Source of the DNA: Ignavibacteria bacterium
GTDB lineage: Bacteria; Bacteroidota; Ignavibacteria; Ignavibacteriales; Ignavibacteriaceae
Assembly: GCA_017302895.1 (NCBI GenBank)
Contig: JAFLBV010000001.1
Location: 868,001 to 932,000, forward strand
DNA length: 64,000 nucleotides
Reading direction: 5' to 3'
Within the stretch, counting starts at the first letter, position 1. Every line of letters begins with the position of its first letter. Under the pieces are notes generated by a model. The model saw nothing but the letters and a program-made list of their open reading frames with translations, had not been told where the DNA came from and searched no databases. The position numbers and the translations under genes are program-made. Shown in pieces: positions 52,536 through 62,047 of the stretch.

Positions 52536-53367
52536 TCTCTCTGATTTCGATTTCGTATTTTTCGGGGGAGGTTTTGCCTGAATCAATTTTGGTTTTCGTG
52601 AGGATCAGGATTCCATTCATGTTATAGAGGAGTTCGGATGTGGTGGTTTGTCCCGGAGATGATTCTGCTATCTTTACAGGTCTTCCGGAATTGTTAAGTG
52701 TATATTTTGTGATGGCGGTTCCTGCTTTTGTCACTTCCTTTTTCTCAATCAGATTGCCGGCAGCGTCATATTTGAATTCTGTGCTTTCCTGTCGGCTCCA
52801 CTTCTTCGTTTTCCTTCCGGAATTATCATACTCAATGTACGATGTATCAATCACTGAACTGTCTGTCAGGTTCATGAAGAGAATCTCCACTTTCCTTTTA
52901 TCTTCACTGTAATCGTACAGGTAAGTTGCTGATGGAAGACCGTCTGGGGAAGAATGAGTAAATACCAGCACTTCAGAAGGTGATTTTCCTGACTGATTGA
53001 TAAACTGAAGGGTTTTGATTGGATCAAAACCCTTGGAATTTCTGGTGTGTGAGGTGATTCTTCTGAAATTCCCTTTTGCATAGTAGAAAAAAGAATCCAC
53101 TCTCTCGCCTGTGGAATCGATGGTAACAGCAGATACCAGCCTGCCATCCGGTGAACAGGTGAAAATCTTCCTGTCCACCGGTTTGCCGTCGGGAATAAAA
53201 TTTTTCCCTGTTGAATATCGGGTAATCTTTTCTGTAACTATTTTATTTGAAGCATAATAATCCCACTCCTTCTGTGAGTATTTCATATCATAAGGAATGA
53301 AATCCTGACCCGTGAGAGAGGGAATAAAAAATGCTGCGAAAACTAAAGCCCGGAGGCTTTTTTTCAA
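52525..53367 (-). CDS. secreted YD-repeat-like protein (second of a tandem pair)
   Basis: 280 residues from TTG at 53367, chosen because it overlaps the upstream stop (TTGA) and gives a clean signal peptide (KKSLRALVFAAFFIPSLTG). A longer frame from GTG 53394 is less likely. The mature part shows RHS/YD-type short repeats, each with a tyrosine-rich strand (YIEYDNSGRKTKKW, FKYDAAGNLIEKKE, YTLNNSGRPVKIAE, LLYNMNGILILTK). It has no toxin tip, polymorphic domain or membrane anchor. It resembles its upstream neighbour: both start mature as QDFIP and have the same repeats, so they are tandem duplicates. Function unknown. Confidence 0.78.
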   Translation of the reverse strand: MKKSLRALVFAAFFIPSLTGQDFIPYDMKYSQKEWDYYASNKIVTEKITRYSTGKNFIPDGKPVDRKIFTCSPDGRLVSAVTIDSTGERVDSFFYYAKGNFRRITSHTRNSKGFDPIKTLQFINQSGKSPSEVLVFTHSSPDGLPSATYLYDYSEDKRKVEILFMNLTDSSVIDTSYIEYDNSGRKTKKWSRQESTEFKYDAAGNLIEKKEVTKAGTAITKYTLNNSGRPVKIAESSPGQTTTSELLYNMNGILILTKTKIDSGKTSPEKYEIEIREISY

Positions 53368-54227
53368 TAGAAAGTGTAGGTGTATGTATTCCACTCGTAT
53401 ATCTTGCTTTTGTCTGTCTTTGAGGTAAATGTCGAATATGCATTTACAGGAAGACCTATGGCATCGTTCTGAGCTGACCAGTAGAACGAATCAGTACTGC
53501 CATCGACACCAATGGATAAAAGATTTCCATCCATGTCATAGTCATATGTGGTTACATATCTGGAACCATTTATATCCATGATTTCCTGAAACAGATTGCC
53601 TCTGTTATCGTAGAAATAATTGGTCACCTGGTTATCTGAAGATTTGGTAAGTACATCCCCGCGAACATTCATCTCGTAAAGTGTGTTTGGGACTCCTGAC
53701 TGAGGATCAGTTGATGAATCGAGAATGGTGAGGAGTGTCCCGTTTGCATCATAAGTAAAGATGTATTTATTTGGAACTGTTGAATTAGCATTATTGTCTG
53801 AACCGCTTGAAACATATTTGGTTATATACTCAATTCTGCCGTCAGTTATGGTTGCCCACCAGGTTGTGGTTGTAACAAACGGATTCCCTGAAGAGCCATA
53901 TTCGGTCTGGATGGAGACGATACTTTCGAGAGTGCCTCCTTCTGTGTAAGCGTAAGAGGTCTCAACTCTGATGTCTTGCGAAATGTTATAGTAATCAGCC
54001 AAAACGAGCATACCATTCCGGTCGTAGTCGTAGCTGTAAACATATTTGGCTTTGTCAGAGAGAGGTTTGAAATAAGCATCTGTTTCATAAGTCGTAATAT
54101 CGACTCTTTTAACTTTGTTATCGCGCATTTTATCAATAACGTAAGTCTGAAACTGTTCAGAATTAGGAATAAAATCCTGCGTAAAAACGGAAACCGTTGC
54201 GATTAAAAATAATACGATGAACTTCAT
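53364..54227 (-). CDS. secreted YD-repeat-like protein (first of a tandem pair)
   Basis: 287 residues from ATG at 54227, with GGAG seven bases upstream; the longer open frame to 54296 lacks this. The signal peptide is MKFIVLFLIATVSVFTQ, followed by QDFIPNSEQF. YD-like units recur (YVYSYDYDRNGMLVLADYYN, YIFTYDANGTLLTILDS, NYFYDNRGNLFQEIMD, TYDYDMDGNLLSIGVD). These are the short ancestral form of RHS-type repeats and form an extended beta-structure. The 3' end overlaps the start of its paralogue. The gap 54228-54522 is very AT-rich and holds nothing I can support. Confidence 0.8.
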   Translation of the reverse strand: MKFIVLFLIATVSVFTQDFIPNSEQFQTYVIDKMRDNKVKRVDITTYETDAYFKPLSDKAKYVYSYDYDRNGMLVLADYYNISQDIRVETSYAYTEGGTLESIVSIQTEYGSSGNPFVTTTTWWATITDGRIEYITKYVSSGSDNNANSTVPNKYIFTYDANGTLLTILDSSTDPQSGVPNTLYEMNVRGDVLTKSSDNQVTNYFYDNRGNLFQEIMDINGSRYVTTYDYDMDGNLLSIGVDGSTDSFYWSAQNDAIGLPVNAYSTFTSKTDKSKIYEWNTYTYTFY

Positions 54228-54522
54228 CGGGTACTCCAATTGGTTGAAATTATTAAAAGAAGGGGAAATTATAAAGACCGTTTCCCCGAAAGACAATACA
54301 ACGATTAAAAAAAATTAAAGTAATACCCAAATATGATTAAAATTAATCAAATTTTAGCAAAAGAAATTTGGAAATGCTTAAGTTTATTTTTTATCTGAAA
54401 TGACCTTTTTCTTTTACTTTTGGTTTAATTTCATTGTTCCATACCATATTGAATTTTGAATTATTTATTTTAATATTGAAGAAATTACTTCTTAAAAACT
54501 GTTTCAATTATCGAGCTATTAT

Positions 54523-55167
54523 ATGAAAGCAATCGTTATCGGCGCAACAGGACTCATAGGAAAGGAACTTGTCAGGCAGCTTTTGGACAATTCCGGATAT
54601 GACGAGGTTGCTGTTTTGGTGAGAAAAAGCACGGGAATTACCCATCCAAAACTGAGAGAGCATGTCATAAACTTTGATGATCCTCAGACATACAAGGAGC
54701 TGCTCAAGGGAGATGTTCTGTTTTGTGCAATGGGAACCACGATTAAAAAAGCGGGGTCACAGGATGCATTCCGTAAGATTGATTATCAGTTTGTGGTTGA
54801 TTTTGCATCGACGGCTGCAAGAAACGGGGTTAAACAGTTTTGTGTTGTCAGTTCTGTCAGAGCGAAAACCGGCACTTCCAATTTCTATCTGCGAACAAAA
54901 GGAGAGATGGAGTCAGCGGTTTCAAAATTGGGATTTGACGCTGTCCATATTTTCAGACCGTCACTTCTTCTTGGTAACAGAGGAGAATCGAGACCGGGAG
55001 AAAAAATCGGAGAGTTTTTCTTTAAGGTTTTTGGGTTTCTCTTCTTCGGCAGTCTGAAAAGATACAAACCGGTTCAGGGCTCTGCTGTTGCAAAGGCAAT
55101 GATCGATGCCACACTCGCCGGAAAACATGGAATTAATATCGTTGAATCGGAGATGATCGGGGGATAA
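54523..55167 (+). CDS. NAD(P)-binding Rossmann protein (HTATIP2/YwnB-like)
   Basis: 214 residues. It opens with MKAIVIGATGLIGKELVRQL (GxxGxxG), and has DVLFCAMGTTIKKAG, FCVVSSVRAKTGTSNFYLRT with the downstream KGEME motif and FRPSLLLGNR. This is the atypical short-chain dehydrogenase branch (HTATIP2/TIP30-like and YwnB) that binds NADP(H). No classical YxxxK catalytic pair is complete, so it may be a redox sensor or a quinone/flavin-linked reductase. It stands alone, convergent with lhgO. Confidence 0.85.
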   Translation: MKAIVIGATGLIGKELVRQLLDNSGYDEVAVLVRKSTGITHPKLREHVINFDDPQTYKELLKGDVLFCAMGTTIKKAGSQDAFRKIDYQFVVDFASTAARNGVKQFCVVSSVRAKTGTSNFYLRTKGEMESAVSKLGFDAVHIFRPSLLLGNRGESRPGEKIGEFFFKVFGFLFFGSLKRYKPVQGSAVAKAMIDATLAGKHGINIVESEMIGG

Positions 55168-55180
55168 TCTCTCCCCCGTT

Positions 55181-56371
55181 CTACTTAAACACTTCTTCTG
55201 CTATATACTCTCCAATACTCAATGAAGCAGTAGCCGCAGGTGAAGGAGCATTCAACACATGCAGCATGTTTTTCGTGTGCTTTAAATAAAAATCATCAAG
55301 CAGTTTGCCATTCCTGTCGAGTGCCTGGGCTCTTACTCCGGCTCCCCCTTTTACGAGGTCTTCTTCCTGAATTTCTGGCAGCAGTTTTTGAAGTGCTTCT
55401 GTAAATGCAGTTTTGTTCAACGAGCGGAAAATCTCCTTCATACCCATTGTTGCATACTTGGCGCTCATTTTGAGGTAACCGGGGAATGTGAGAAATTCGA
55501 TCGTGTCGCTCATACTGAAGTCTGCCCAACTATATCCCTCGCGCTTGAAAGCGGGTACGGCATTTGGTCCTGCTTCCACCCCTCCCTTTGCCATTCGGGT
55601 GAAGTGTACCCCAAGAAACGGAAATGCCGGGTCGGGAACGGGATAGATAAGATTCTCGACGAGGTATTCTTTCGAAGCAGCGAGTTTATAATATTCACCA
55701 CGGAAGGGGATTATCTTTATCTCAGGATCGACGCCACATTGTTTCGCAATCACATCTGAATGGAGACCGCCACAATTAACCAAAAAACGGGTAGAAATGT
55801 CGCCTTTTGTGGTTTGGGCAATCAACTCATCTCCCGATGTTTTGAGGACAATAAATTCACAATTCAGTTTGATTTCACCGCCGAGACCGGTTATCAGTTC
55901 CGCAAGCTTTGCCACAACATTTCTGTAATCAACAATTCCCGTTTGGGGAACAAACAGGCCGTCTATTCCTGCACAGTGAGGCTCGTACCGGCGGATTTCA
56001 TCGATCGAAAGTCGCTTAATTCCCTCAAGTCCGTTTGCCCTTCCGCGGGCTTCGATGTCATTGAGTCGTGGAACCTCCTCTTTTGAGATGGCAACCACCA
56101 CCTTGCCGCATCTCTCGTGGTAAATGTTGTGTTCTTCGCAGAATTTATACATCATTTCCCTGCCGATTGTGCAGTTTCGGGCTTTTAACGAGCCGGGTTT
56201 GTAGTAGAGACCCGAGTGGATTACTCCGCTGTTGTTGCCTGTTTGATGTTGTGAGAGGGAGTCGCCCTTTTCGATAAGGAGAAGTCTGCTGCCGGGTTTC
56301 TTTTTAAGAATTGAATAAGCAGTGGCAGCGCCGACAATTCCACCGCCGATAATAAGATAATCATAGTTCAT
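55181..56371 (-). CDS. lhgO: L-2-hydroxyglutarate oxidase (FAD)
   Basis: 396 residues from ATG at 56371 (MNYDYLIIGGGIVGAATAYS); the longer frame to 56440 adds an unrelated sequence. The dinucleotide fold for FAD is followed by LLIEKGDSLSQHQTGNNSGV, IHSGLYYKPGSLKARNC, then the substrate domain VGVRAQALDRNGKLLDDF and the C-terminal VLNAPSPAATASLSIGEYIA. It oxidises L-2-hydroxyglutarate to 2-oxoglutarate and passes electrons to quinone. A peripheral membrane location is known for the family. No csiD or D-2-hydroxyglutarate gene is nearby. Confidence 0.93.
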   Translation of the reverse strand: MNYDYLIIGGGIVGAATAYSILKKKPGSRLLLIEKGDSLSQHQTGNNSGVIHSGLYYKPGSLKARNCTIGREMMYKFCEEHNIYHERCGKVVVAISKEEVPRLNDIEARGRANGLEGIKRLSIDEIRRYEPHCAGIDGLFVPQTGIVDYRNVVAKLAELITGLGGEIKLNCEFIVLKTSGDELIAQTTKGDISTRFLVNCGGLHSDVIAKQCGVDPEIKIIPFRGEYYKLAASKEYLVENLIYPVPDPAFPFLGVHFTRMAKGGVEAGPNAVPAFKREGYSWADFSMSDTIEFLTFPGYLKMSAKYATMGMKEIFRSLNKTAFTEALQKLLPEIQEEDLVKGGAGVRAQALDRNGKLLDDFYLKHTKNMLHVLNAPSPAATASLSIGEYIAEEVFK

Positions 56372-56591
56372 TATTAATTTACAGTACTTAATCTGAAAAA
56401 ATATGGAGGGAAACTTAATCAAATTATTCCATTCTTCCATTTAGGATACAATCCGCAAGGATAGTTTTGGTTATTCAGATTAATTGAAAGCAAAAAACAG
56501 TTAATCAAGATGATTCAGCAATTGTTTCGGAATGGAAACCGGTATTAATTCACAACTGACAATCATTCATAGACCAGGCACTCATCAGAAT

Positions 56592-58970
56592 ATGATAAAA
56601 AAAATTCTCTTTATTCCGGTAATTCTCTTTTCTCTTATAATCACTTCCTGTGGTGGAGAACAACCGGTTTTTCAAAAGCTAAAAATTGTTGTAACGGTTG
56701 ATGAATCGATTAAAAATGATCAGGTGTATATTTCAGGGGATGCAAAGTATCTGGGTGAATGGGATGCCGGAAAAGTGAAGCTGGACAGACTGAACGACAC
56801 TCAGTGGGTGAAGACTTTCAATGTTGTAAAGGGTGAGAAAATCCGGTTCAAGTTTACGGCGGGTGACTGGTGGAGGGAGGCAACAGACAAATCCGGATTG
56901 CCATTTCAGGATTACCCGCTGGTTCCTCAGGGAGATACAACGATCAATATAAAACTAAATGGCTGGTTGAATGATTTCTCGGGTGATACTCTGAAACTTT
57001 CGGAATCAAGATTTTTTCCGGGGAAAAGGTCGGTTGATCTCAATTTTAGTGGAAAATACAATCCGGTTGACAACCCAAAATGGGCTCTTCCCGGAGTGGA
57101 TGACAGAACCTGGAAGAGAGCCAATTCAATGCTTCTGCCAGACAGCTCTGAAACGAGAGAATGGAAGGGAACGGGGTGGTTCAGATTTAATTTCATAATC
57201 GACTCCACACTTTATGGAAAAACTTTGGGTCTCTCTTTGTTTCAGCTTGGGAGGAGCGATGTTTACTATAATGGAAGGTTGATTCATCCTGTCAACTCGG
57301 CGTCAAAAGCTGACAGCAGAAGCGAAACATGGTTGATGACTGAGATTAAGGAGCTGCAACTCGACTGGCAAAGGGAGCACCTGATTGCAGTCCGTTATGA
57401 GAATCATGATCAGGAGGAACTCACAAATCTGAATTTTGATGCAGGGTTCATCATAAAGTTGTTCCCGATCGAAGAGACTATAAACAAACTCCTCACCGAT
57501 GCAAAAAGATACACTTTCAATCAGACTTTCTTTTCGATGGTTCCTTTTATTCTGTTTATTCTTCACTTCTTTCTCTATGTTTTTTACCCGGGGCAGAGAC
57601 AAAATTTATTTTATTCACTAAGCCTTCTCGGACTTGCGGGAGTCACATGGTTCGGATATGAGAAGCAGGTAGTTACCGACCCCTCTTTGGTGATATTCTA
57701 TTACCGTTTGAATTCGATCGCAGTACCATTTGCAGTTCTTTTTGGGCTTTTTTCATCATGGAGCATTTGCAGAGTAAAGTTTCCCCGTCGTTGGATTGTC
57801 TATGTCGCTGGTTTTATTTGTCTTGCAATCTGGGCATATCTCAGACCTGTTGGGAACATTTCCACGGCAAACTATATATTTTTCGGCATCTCCATGGCAG
57901 ACCTTGGTTATTCCATACTTAAAAGTGACATAAAAACTTCCCGAAAGGGGGGATGGATATCGTTTGCGGGATTTGCCATCCTGGTATTTTTTGTCGGATA
58001 CCAGATTCTGCTCGACTACGGCTTTGTCGAGACCCGCTTCTTCGGATCGAACCAGGTTTATGTTTTTGGTGTGCTTGGACTGATCGCTGCCATGTCGCTG
58101 TATCTTTCCTACAATTTTGCCTATGTCAACAAAGATCTGAAAATTCAACTGGAAAATGTAAAATCCCTCTCGGAAAAAGCACTCGAACAGGAAAGAATTG
58201 CTGCCGGACTGGAGCTTGAGAGACGATTAATCGAGGCTGAAAACGCACGACAGAGCAAGGAACTGGAATCTGCGAGAGAACTTCAGCTATCACTGCTGCC
58301 GAAAAAGATACCGGAAGTTCCGGGTCTTGAAATTGCGGTATACCTCCAGACAGCAACTGAAGTGGGGGGCGATTACTATGATTTCTTTCCGCAGGAAGAC
58401 GGATCACTTACAATCGCGGTCGGTGATGCTACCGGGCACGGACTTAAAGCCGGAAACATGGTAATTGCAACAAAAGGTCTTTTGAATGTGCTCTCCGGGA
58501 AAGCATCTCTTTTGGAAATCTTAAAAAGAGCCAACATCGCCATCAAGAACATGAATCTGAAGATGCTGACGATGTGTCTGTCACTTGTTAATATAAGAGA
58601 TGGAAAAATCATCTACACATCCGCGGGGATGCCGCCAATTCTGATTTTCAGGAAAGAAACGGGAACCGTGGAAAACCGCATAATCAAGGCGATGCCACTG
58701 GGTGCTGTTTTGGACTTCCCTTATTCGATGGAAGAAATTGAGTTCCAGAGTGGTGATGTGCTGGTTATTATGAGTGACGGATTGATGGAATTGTTCAACG
58801 GAAAAGACGAATTGTGGGGAATAGAGTCAATCCAACCTGTTCTGTGTAATTCCGGGACAGAGAACGCAGAACAAATTCTTGGCGCAATTCTTAGATCCGC
58901 AGAAAAGTGGAGGGGAGAAACCGCACTCAAAGATGATCTTACATTAGTGGTTGTAAAACAGAAAGAATGA
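56592..58970 (+). CDS. lipoprotein seven-helix PP2C-type (SpoIIE) phosphatase with starch-binding-like sensor domain
   Basis: 792 residues from ATG at 56592, chosen because a lipobox (IITSC, Cys20) then follows directly. Order: a CBM20/CBM48-like beta domain (about 28-110, VYISGDAKYLGEWDAGKVKL and IRFKFTAGDWWRE), a galactose-binding-like sensor (about 150-300), seven membrane helices (about 315-510), a coiled coil (about 515-575) and a SpoIIE/PP2C domain (about 580-792) with GGDYYDFF, VGDATGHGLKAGN, VIMSDGLMELF and KDDLTLVVV, all metal-binding aspartates present. It dephosphorylates a Ser/Thr target such as an anti-anti-sigma factor in response to an external ligand (inference). A lipid anchor on a multi-helix protein is unusual; the signal may instead be a first helix. 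Confidence 0.87.
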   Translation: MIKKILFIPVILFSLIITSCGGEQPVFQKLKIVVTVDESIKNDQVYISGDAKYLGEWDAGKVKLDRLNDTQWVKTFNVVKGEKIRFKFTAGDWWREATDKSGLPFQDYPLVPQGDTTINIKLNGWLNDFSGDTLKLSESRFFPGKRSVDLNFSGKYNPVDNPKWALPGVDDRTWKRANSMLLPDSSETREWKGTGWFRFNFIIDSTLYGKTLGLSLFQLGRSDVYYNGRLIHPVNSASKADSRSETWLMTEIKELQLDWQREHLIAVRYENHDQEELTNLNFDAGFIIKLFPIEETINKLLTDAKRYTFNQTFFSMVPFILFILHFFLYVFYPGQRQNLFYSLSLLGLAGVTWFGYEKQVVTDPSLVIFYYRLNSIAVPFAVLFGLFSSWSICRVKFPRRWIVYVAGFICLAIWAYLRPVGNISTANYIFFGISMADLGYSILKSDIKTSRKGGWISFAGFAILVFFVGYQILLDYGFVETRFFGSNQVYVFGVLGLIAAMSLYLSYNFAYVNKDLKIQLENVKSLSEKALEQERIAAGLELERRLIEAENARQSKELESARELQLSLLPKKIPEVPGLEIAVYLQTATEVGGDYYDFFPQEDGSLTIAVGDATGHGLKAGNMVIATKGLLNVLSGKASLLEILKRANIAIKNMNLKMLTMCLSLVNIRDGKIIYTSAGMPPILIFRKETGTVENRIIKAMPLGAVLDFPYSMEEIEFQSGDVLVIMSDGLMELFNGKDELWGIESIQPVLCNSGTENAEQILGAILRSAEKWRGETALKDDLTLVVVKQKE

Positions 58971-58990
58971 AAGAGACTGTTATTGAATCT

Positions 58991-60829
58991 TTAAGGAATC
59001 AGCTCTCTTTTTAGTTCCTTGATATCGATAAAATCTGCCCAGTTGTCGAGAAGTGGAACTCCTGAAACTCTGCCGCCAAATCCCATGAGGCGATGAACAA
59101 ACATGACAACATCAGTGGTTTTGATATCCTTAATACGGTTTTCGTAAGCTTTTGCGTTGTATTTCGCTGACAGTTCAACCGTTTTTTTCGAGATGAATTC
59201 GTTCAGCTTTTTCTGGAAAAGGTAGCCTCGAAGCAGTTCTTTTGAGTTTTCGAAATCAATCTTGAGTGAATCGTTCATAGCCCGCTTTTCTTTTACCATC
59301 AGAAGTGAATATCCATCCCCTCTTTTAATTGGTCCATAAAGCTGATTCAGTTCAAGTTTGGCAGCGATTATGCCAATATCTCCAAGAAAGATGGCAGGCT
59401 TCAGTCCTGTTTCACCTGATTCATTCACAAGCGGATCGGTCTTTCCGTACCCGCGGACTATCTGATCAAACGATTTCTCCTTACCGGTAGAGTTCAGAAT
59501 GGTTTCAATCTCTTCAAGGTTATTTACGGTGATGAGCTGCAGGTTTACAAGGAGAAAATCTTTGTCCTTGAGAACATCTTTTCTGTAATAATCTTCAATT
59601 TCCTGATCGGATACCCTTGTTGAGTCGAGGAAGGAGACTTTTAGCATCTGTGAGAGGATGTTCTGCTTCCATGACACAAATTCCTTTTGAATCTCCGGCA
59701 AGGCTTCAAGTCCCTGTTTTTCGGCTTCAGAGGTGAGAATTTGCTGCTGCACAAAGTCTTTAACAAGCTTGTTAAGCTTTTGCAGGAGTATTTTCTTATT
59801 TGTTAGGTTGAATCTGTGTTCTTCGAACGCGAGATTTGCAAGGAAATCCCAAACGGTTACAGTTTTTGATTTTAAGCTAAAAAGCGGCTGTTTCAAGCCG
59901 TCCTCACCGAGAATGGATTTCACTGAGGCGAATTCACCGTCAGTCAGAATTCGTGAAGAGTCCGCTGCCGGTTTGCCATTGACTGCTGATTGTGTGAGTA
60001 CCTTAAATATCGCATCACCGGTTTTTCGAAAACTTTTTTCGTCGATATTAATTGTGATTCCTGCAATCAATTCCCTCATGTAGTCACGGGTTCTGTGCAT
60101 CGCCCGCCGTTCTTTGATTTTTTGTTTGATCTGTTGGGAGGTTTTGCTGTCAGTCAAATCCAGTGGTTTACTGATAATATCTTTGATCAAAAATACTATT
60201 CTACCAGCTTCACTGTTGATCGGGGATGTAAATTCTCCCGGTTTCAGACTAAAAAGGAGGTTCTCGACTTCCTCATCCATCAGGGTGCCCAGTTCCACTT
60301 CAAAAGGATTTTGTGCGATTGAAGCAAACCTTGGCAGTCTTAAGATGGAATCGACAGATACGGCTTTATTCGAGATTAGTGAGTGGAACTCGTAGATCAG
60401 AGAAGAATCCTTCGATACTATCGCTGTTGTTTTAAGGGTTCTGCCCGCTTTAAAAATACCGTGTGTGATATCATCAGGTGAGATGACAATAGCAGATTCC
60501 ACTTCTTTTTTGAACAGGGCATCGCGTAAATAGATGTCTCTTACGGGGTTAAAATAGAATTTGAAATTCTCCGCACGGTCAAGTCCTCTATCGAGAGCCT
60601 CAAGATACCAGAGCTTTTCAGCTATCATTGAATAGAGAAAATCAGCCTTTAGGGAATCTTTATTCCATCCGTTTTTGTGTGAGACAAAAGGAGAGAGTTC
60701 ATATCTGAATTTAAATTCGTTCGATGTTATTTTGTCAGAGCCGATTTCTGCTAAAATGGCGGAGTTATCCTGGGCAAATGCAGAGGATAACGCGATGCAG
60801 AATAAAAAAATGGAGAGGGATTTGAACAT
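58991..60829 (-). CDS. periplasmic parvulin-like peptidyl-prolyl isomerase / chaperone
   Basis: 612 residues with a signal peptide to about residue 19 (SAFAQ). The N-terminal helical region (ILAEIGSDKITSNEFKFRYE) is the SurA/PrsA-like chaperone arm. PpiC-type segments are seen at about 160-250 (PGEFTSPINSEAGRIVFLIKDI) and about 425-530 (LGDIGIIAAKLELNQLYGPI, KRGDGYSLLMVKEK). The family assists outer-membrane protein folding in the periplasm. It stops just after the GH5 gene begins (60829 against 60830), on the same strand; the two abut, and it is the last gene of the run. Confidence 0.82.
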   Translation of the reverse strand: MFKSLSIFLFCIALSSAFAQDNSAILAEIGSDKITSNEFKFRYELSPFVSHKNGWNKDSLKADFLYSMIAEKLWYLEALDRGLDRAENFKFYFNPVRDIYLRDALFKKEVESAIVISPDDITHGIFKAGRTLKTTAIVSKDSSLIYEFHSLISNKAVSVDSILRLPRFASIAQNPFEVELGTLMDEEVENLLFSLKPGEFTSPINSEAGRIVFLIKDIISKPLDLTDSKTSQQIKQKIKERRAMHRTRDYMRELIAGITINIDEKSFRKTGDAIFKVLTQSAVNGKPAADSSRILTDGEFASVKSILGEDGLKQPLFSLKSKTVTVWDFLANLAFEEHRFNLTNKKILLQKLNKLVKDFVQQQILTSEAEKQGLEALPEIQKEFVSWKQNILSQMLKVSFLDSTRVSDQEIEDYYRKDVLKDKDFLLVNLQLITVNNLEEIETILNSTGKEKSFDQIVRGYGKTDPLVNESGETGLKPAIFLGDIGIIAAKLELNQLYGPIKRGDGYSLLMVKEKRAMNDSLKIDFENSKELLRGYLFQKKLNEFISKKTVELSAKYNAKAYENRIKDIKTTDVVMFVHRLMGFGGRVSGVPLLDNWADFIDIKELKRELIP

Positions 60830-62038
60830 CTATTTCAATCCGAGTGCTTTCAGGTATTCTTTGTTGATTGTGCAGTTTTTCAGTTTAATATTCTCGAGGT
60901 ACAGGTTAAAAACCGTTTTCATTTTTGAATAATCAATTTTTGCATCCCTAATATACCCATAGGAGATATCAAAATTTTTGGCAAAATCGATGACACTCTC
61001 GTATCCTTCGGGTGCTGATATCGAGACTACTCCACGGGTGCTCTCCATTTTTTTGTAGGGCCAGAAGCACCAGCCGATATTTTCCTTCTCAAGAACAATA
61101 CGAAAATCGTTAATCCACTCGTTTGTGTTTTCACCCGACTCACCCAGCCATATCGGTACATTATATTTTTGACCGTAGTTGATGTAGTCAATGATTACAT
61201 CTTTTGTGGGGGGAGTCCAGTATTTGTGGAAAGTATAAACCAGATTGTCGTCAAAGGGTTTGCCAAAAACGGAAAAATTACTGTTCCATTGTGCACCGGC
61301 AATGAAAATTATATGGTTTTTATCGACTTTTCTGATCGCGGATGTCAATCGAACGAAGAAGGGCTCAAGCAAAGGGTTCAGTTTATCCTTGTCGAAATAG
61401 TGGGCAATCGGTTCGTTTAGGAGATCATAACCGATTACAATTTTTTCGTTTTTGTAGATTTCGGCGAGTTTTACCCAAATCCGTTCTGTGAGGAGGATAT
61501 TTTCTTCTGACTCAAAAAGGAAAGGATAGCCGTAGCTGTCGTCGATATTGTCACCTGTTTGACCGCCCGGGGCGCAGTGCATGTCGAGAACCACGGGGAG
61601 GTTGAACTCCTTGCACCATTTTACGGCACTGTCGAGCAGGGCATAACCGACACCTTTTAGTTCATGGTAAGGGGCTTCGGAAACAAAGAGTCTGTAATTA
61701 AAGGGAATGCGGATCGAATTGAATCCGCATTCCTTTATGAATTTGATATCCTCGCGGGTGATGTAGTCGGCTCTGAATCTGTTCCAGAATTTTTCCGCCT
61801 CCGCCTCACCCAAAAGAACCCTGAAGAGGTCGGTTATCAGCCGTGGTGAACTCACTTTGTCAAACTTAAACATGTATCCTTCAGGAACGAGCCAGTTTCC
61901 AAGCCCGATTCCCTTCAGGAGAACCGGCTTTCCCTGCGGGTCAACAATTTCCTTCCCTTTTGTGGAAAAATAACCCGTTCCTTGTGCATTCAAAGTGCCA
62001 AAAGAAATTATCAATAAGACAAAGAGAAGATATTTCAC
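60830..62038 (-). CDS. glycoside hydrolase family 5-type endoglucanase-like enzyme
   Basis: 402 residues with a signal peptide (about 1-18, GTLNAQ). The retaining clan GH-A motifs are present: IRIPFNYRLFV, LDMHCAPGGQTGD, the acid/base Glu in YDLLNEPIAHY, FIAGAQWNSN, YTFHKYWTPP and the nucleophile Glu in WLGESGENT. It hydrolyses beta-glucans or mannans outside the cytoplasm; the exact substrate cannot be read. Its upstream neighbour is a FucP-like sugar transporter only 10 bases away, and the downstream foldase abuts it, so a small carbohydrate-use operon is likely. Confidence 0.9.
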   Translation of the reverse strand: MKYLLFVLLIISFGTLNAQGTGYFSTKGKEIVDPQGKPVLLKGIGLGNWLVPEGYMFKFDKVSSPRLITDLFRVLLGEAEAEKFWNRFRADYITREDIKFIKECGFNSIRIPFNYRLFVSEAPYHELKGVGYALLDSAVKWCKEFNLPVVLDMHCAPGGQTGDNIDDSYGYPFLFESEENILLTERIWVKLAEIYKNEKIVIGYDLLNEPIAHYFDKDKLNPLLEPFFVRLTSAIRKVDKNHIIFIAGAQWNSNFSVFGKPFDDNLVYTFHKYWTPPTKDVIIDYINYGQKYNVPIWLGESGENTNEWINDFRIVLEKENIGWCFWPYKKMESTRGVVSISAPEGYESVIDFAKNFDISYGYIRDAKIDYSKMKTVFNLYLENIKLKNCTINKEYLKALGLK

Positions 62039-62047
62039 CGTCAGCCT

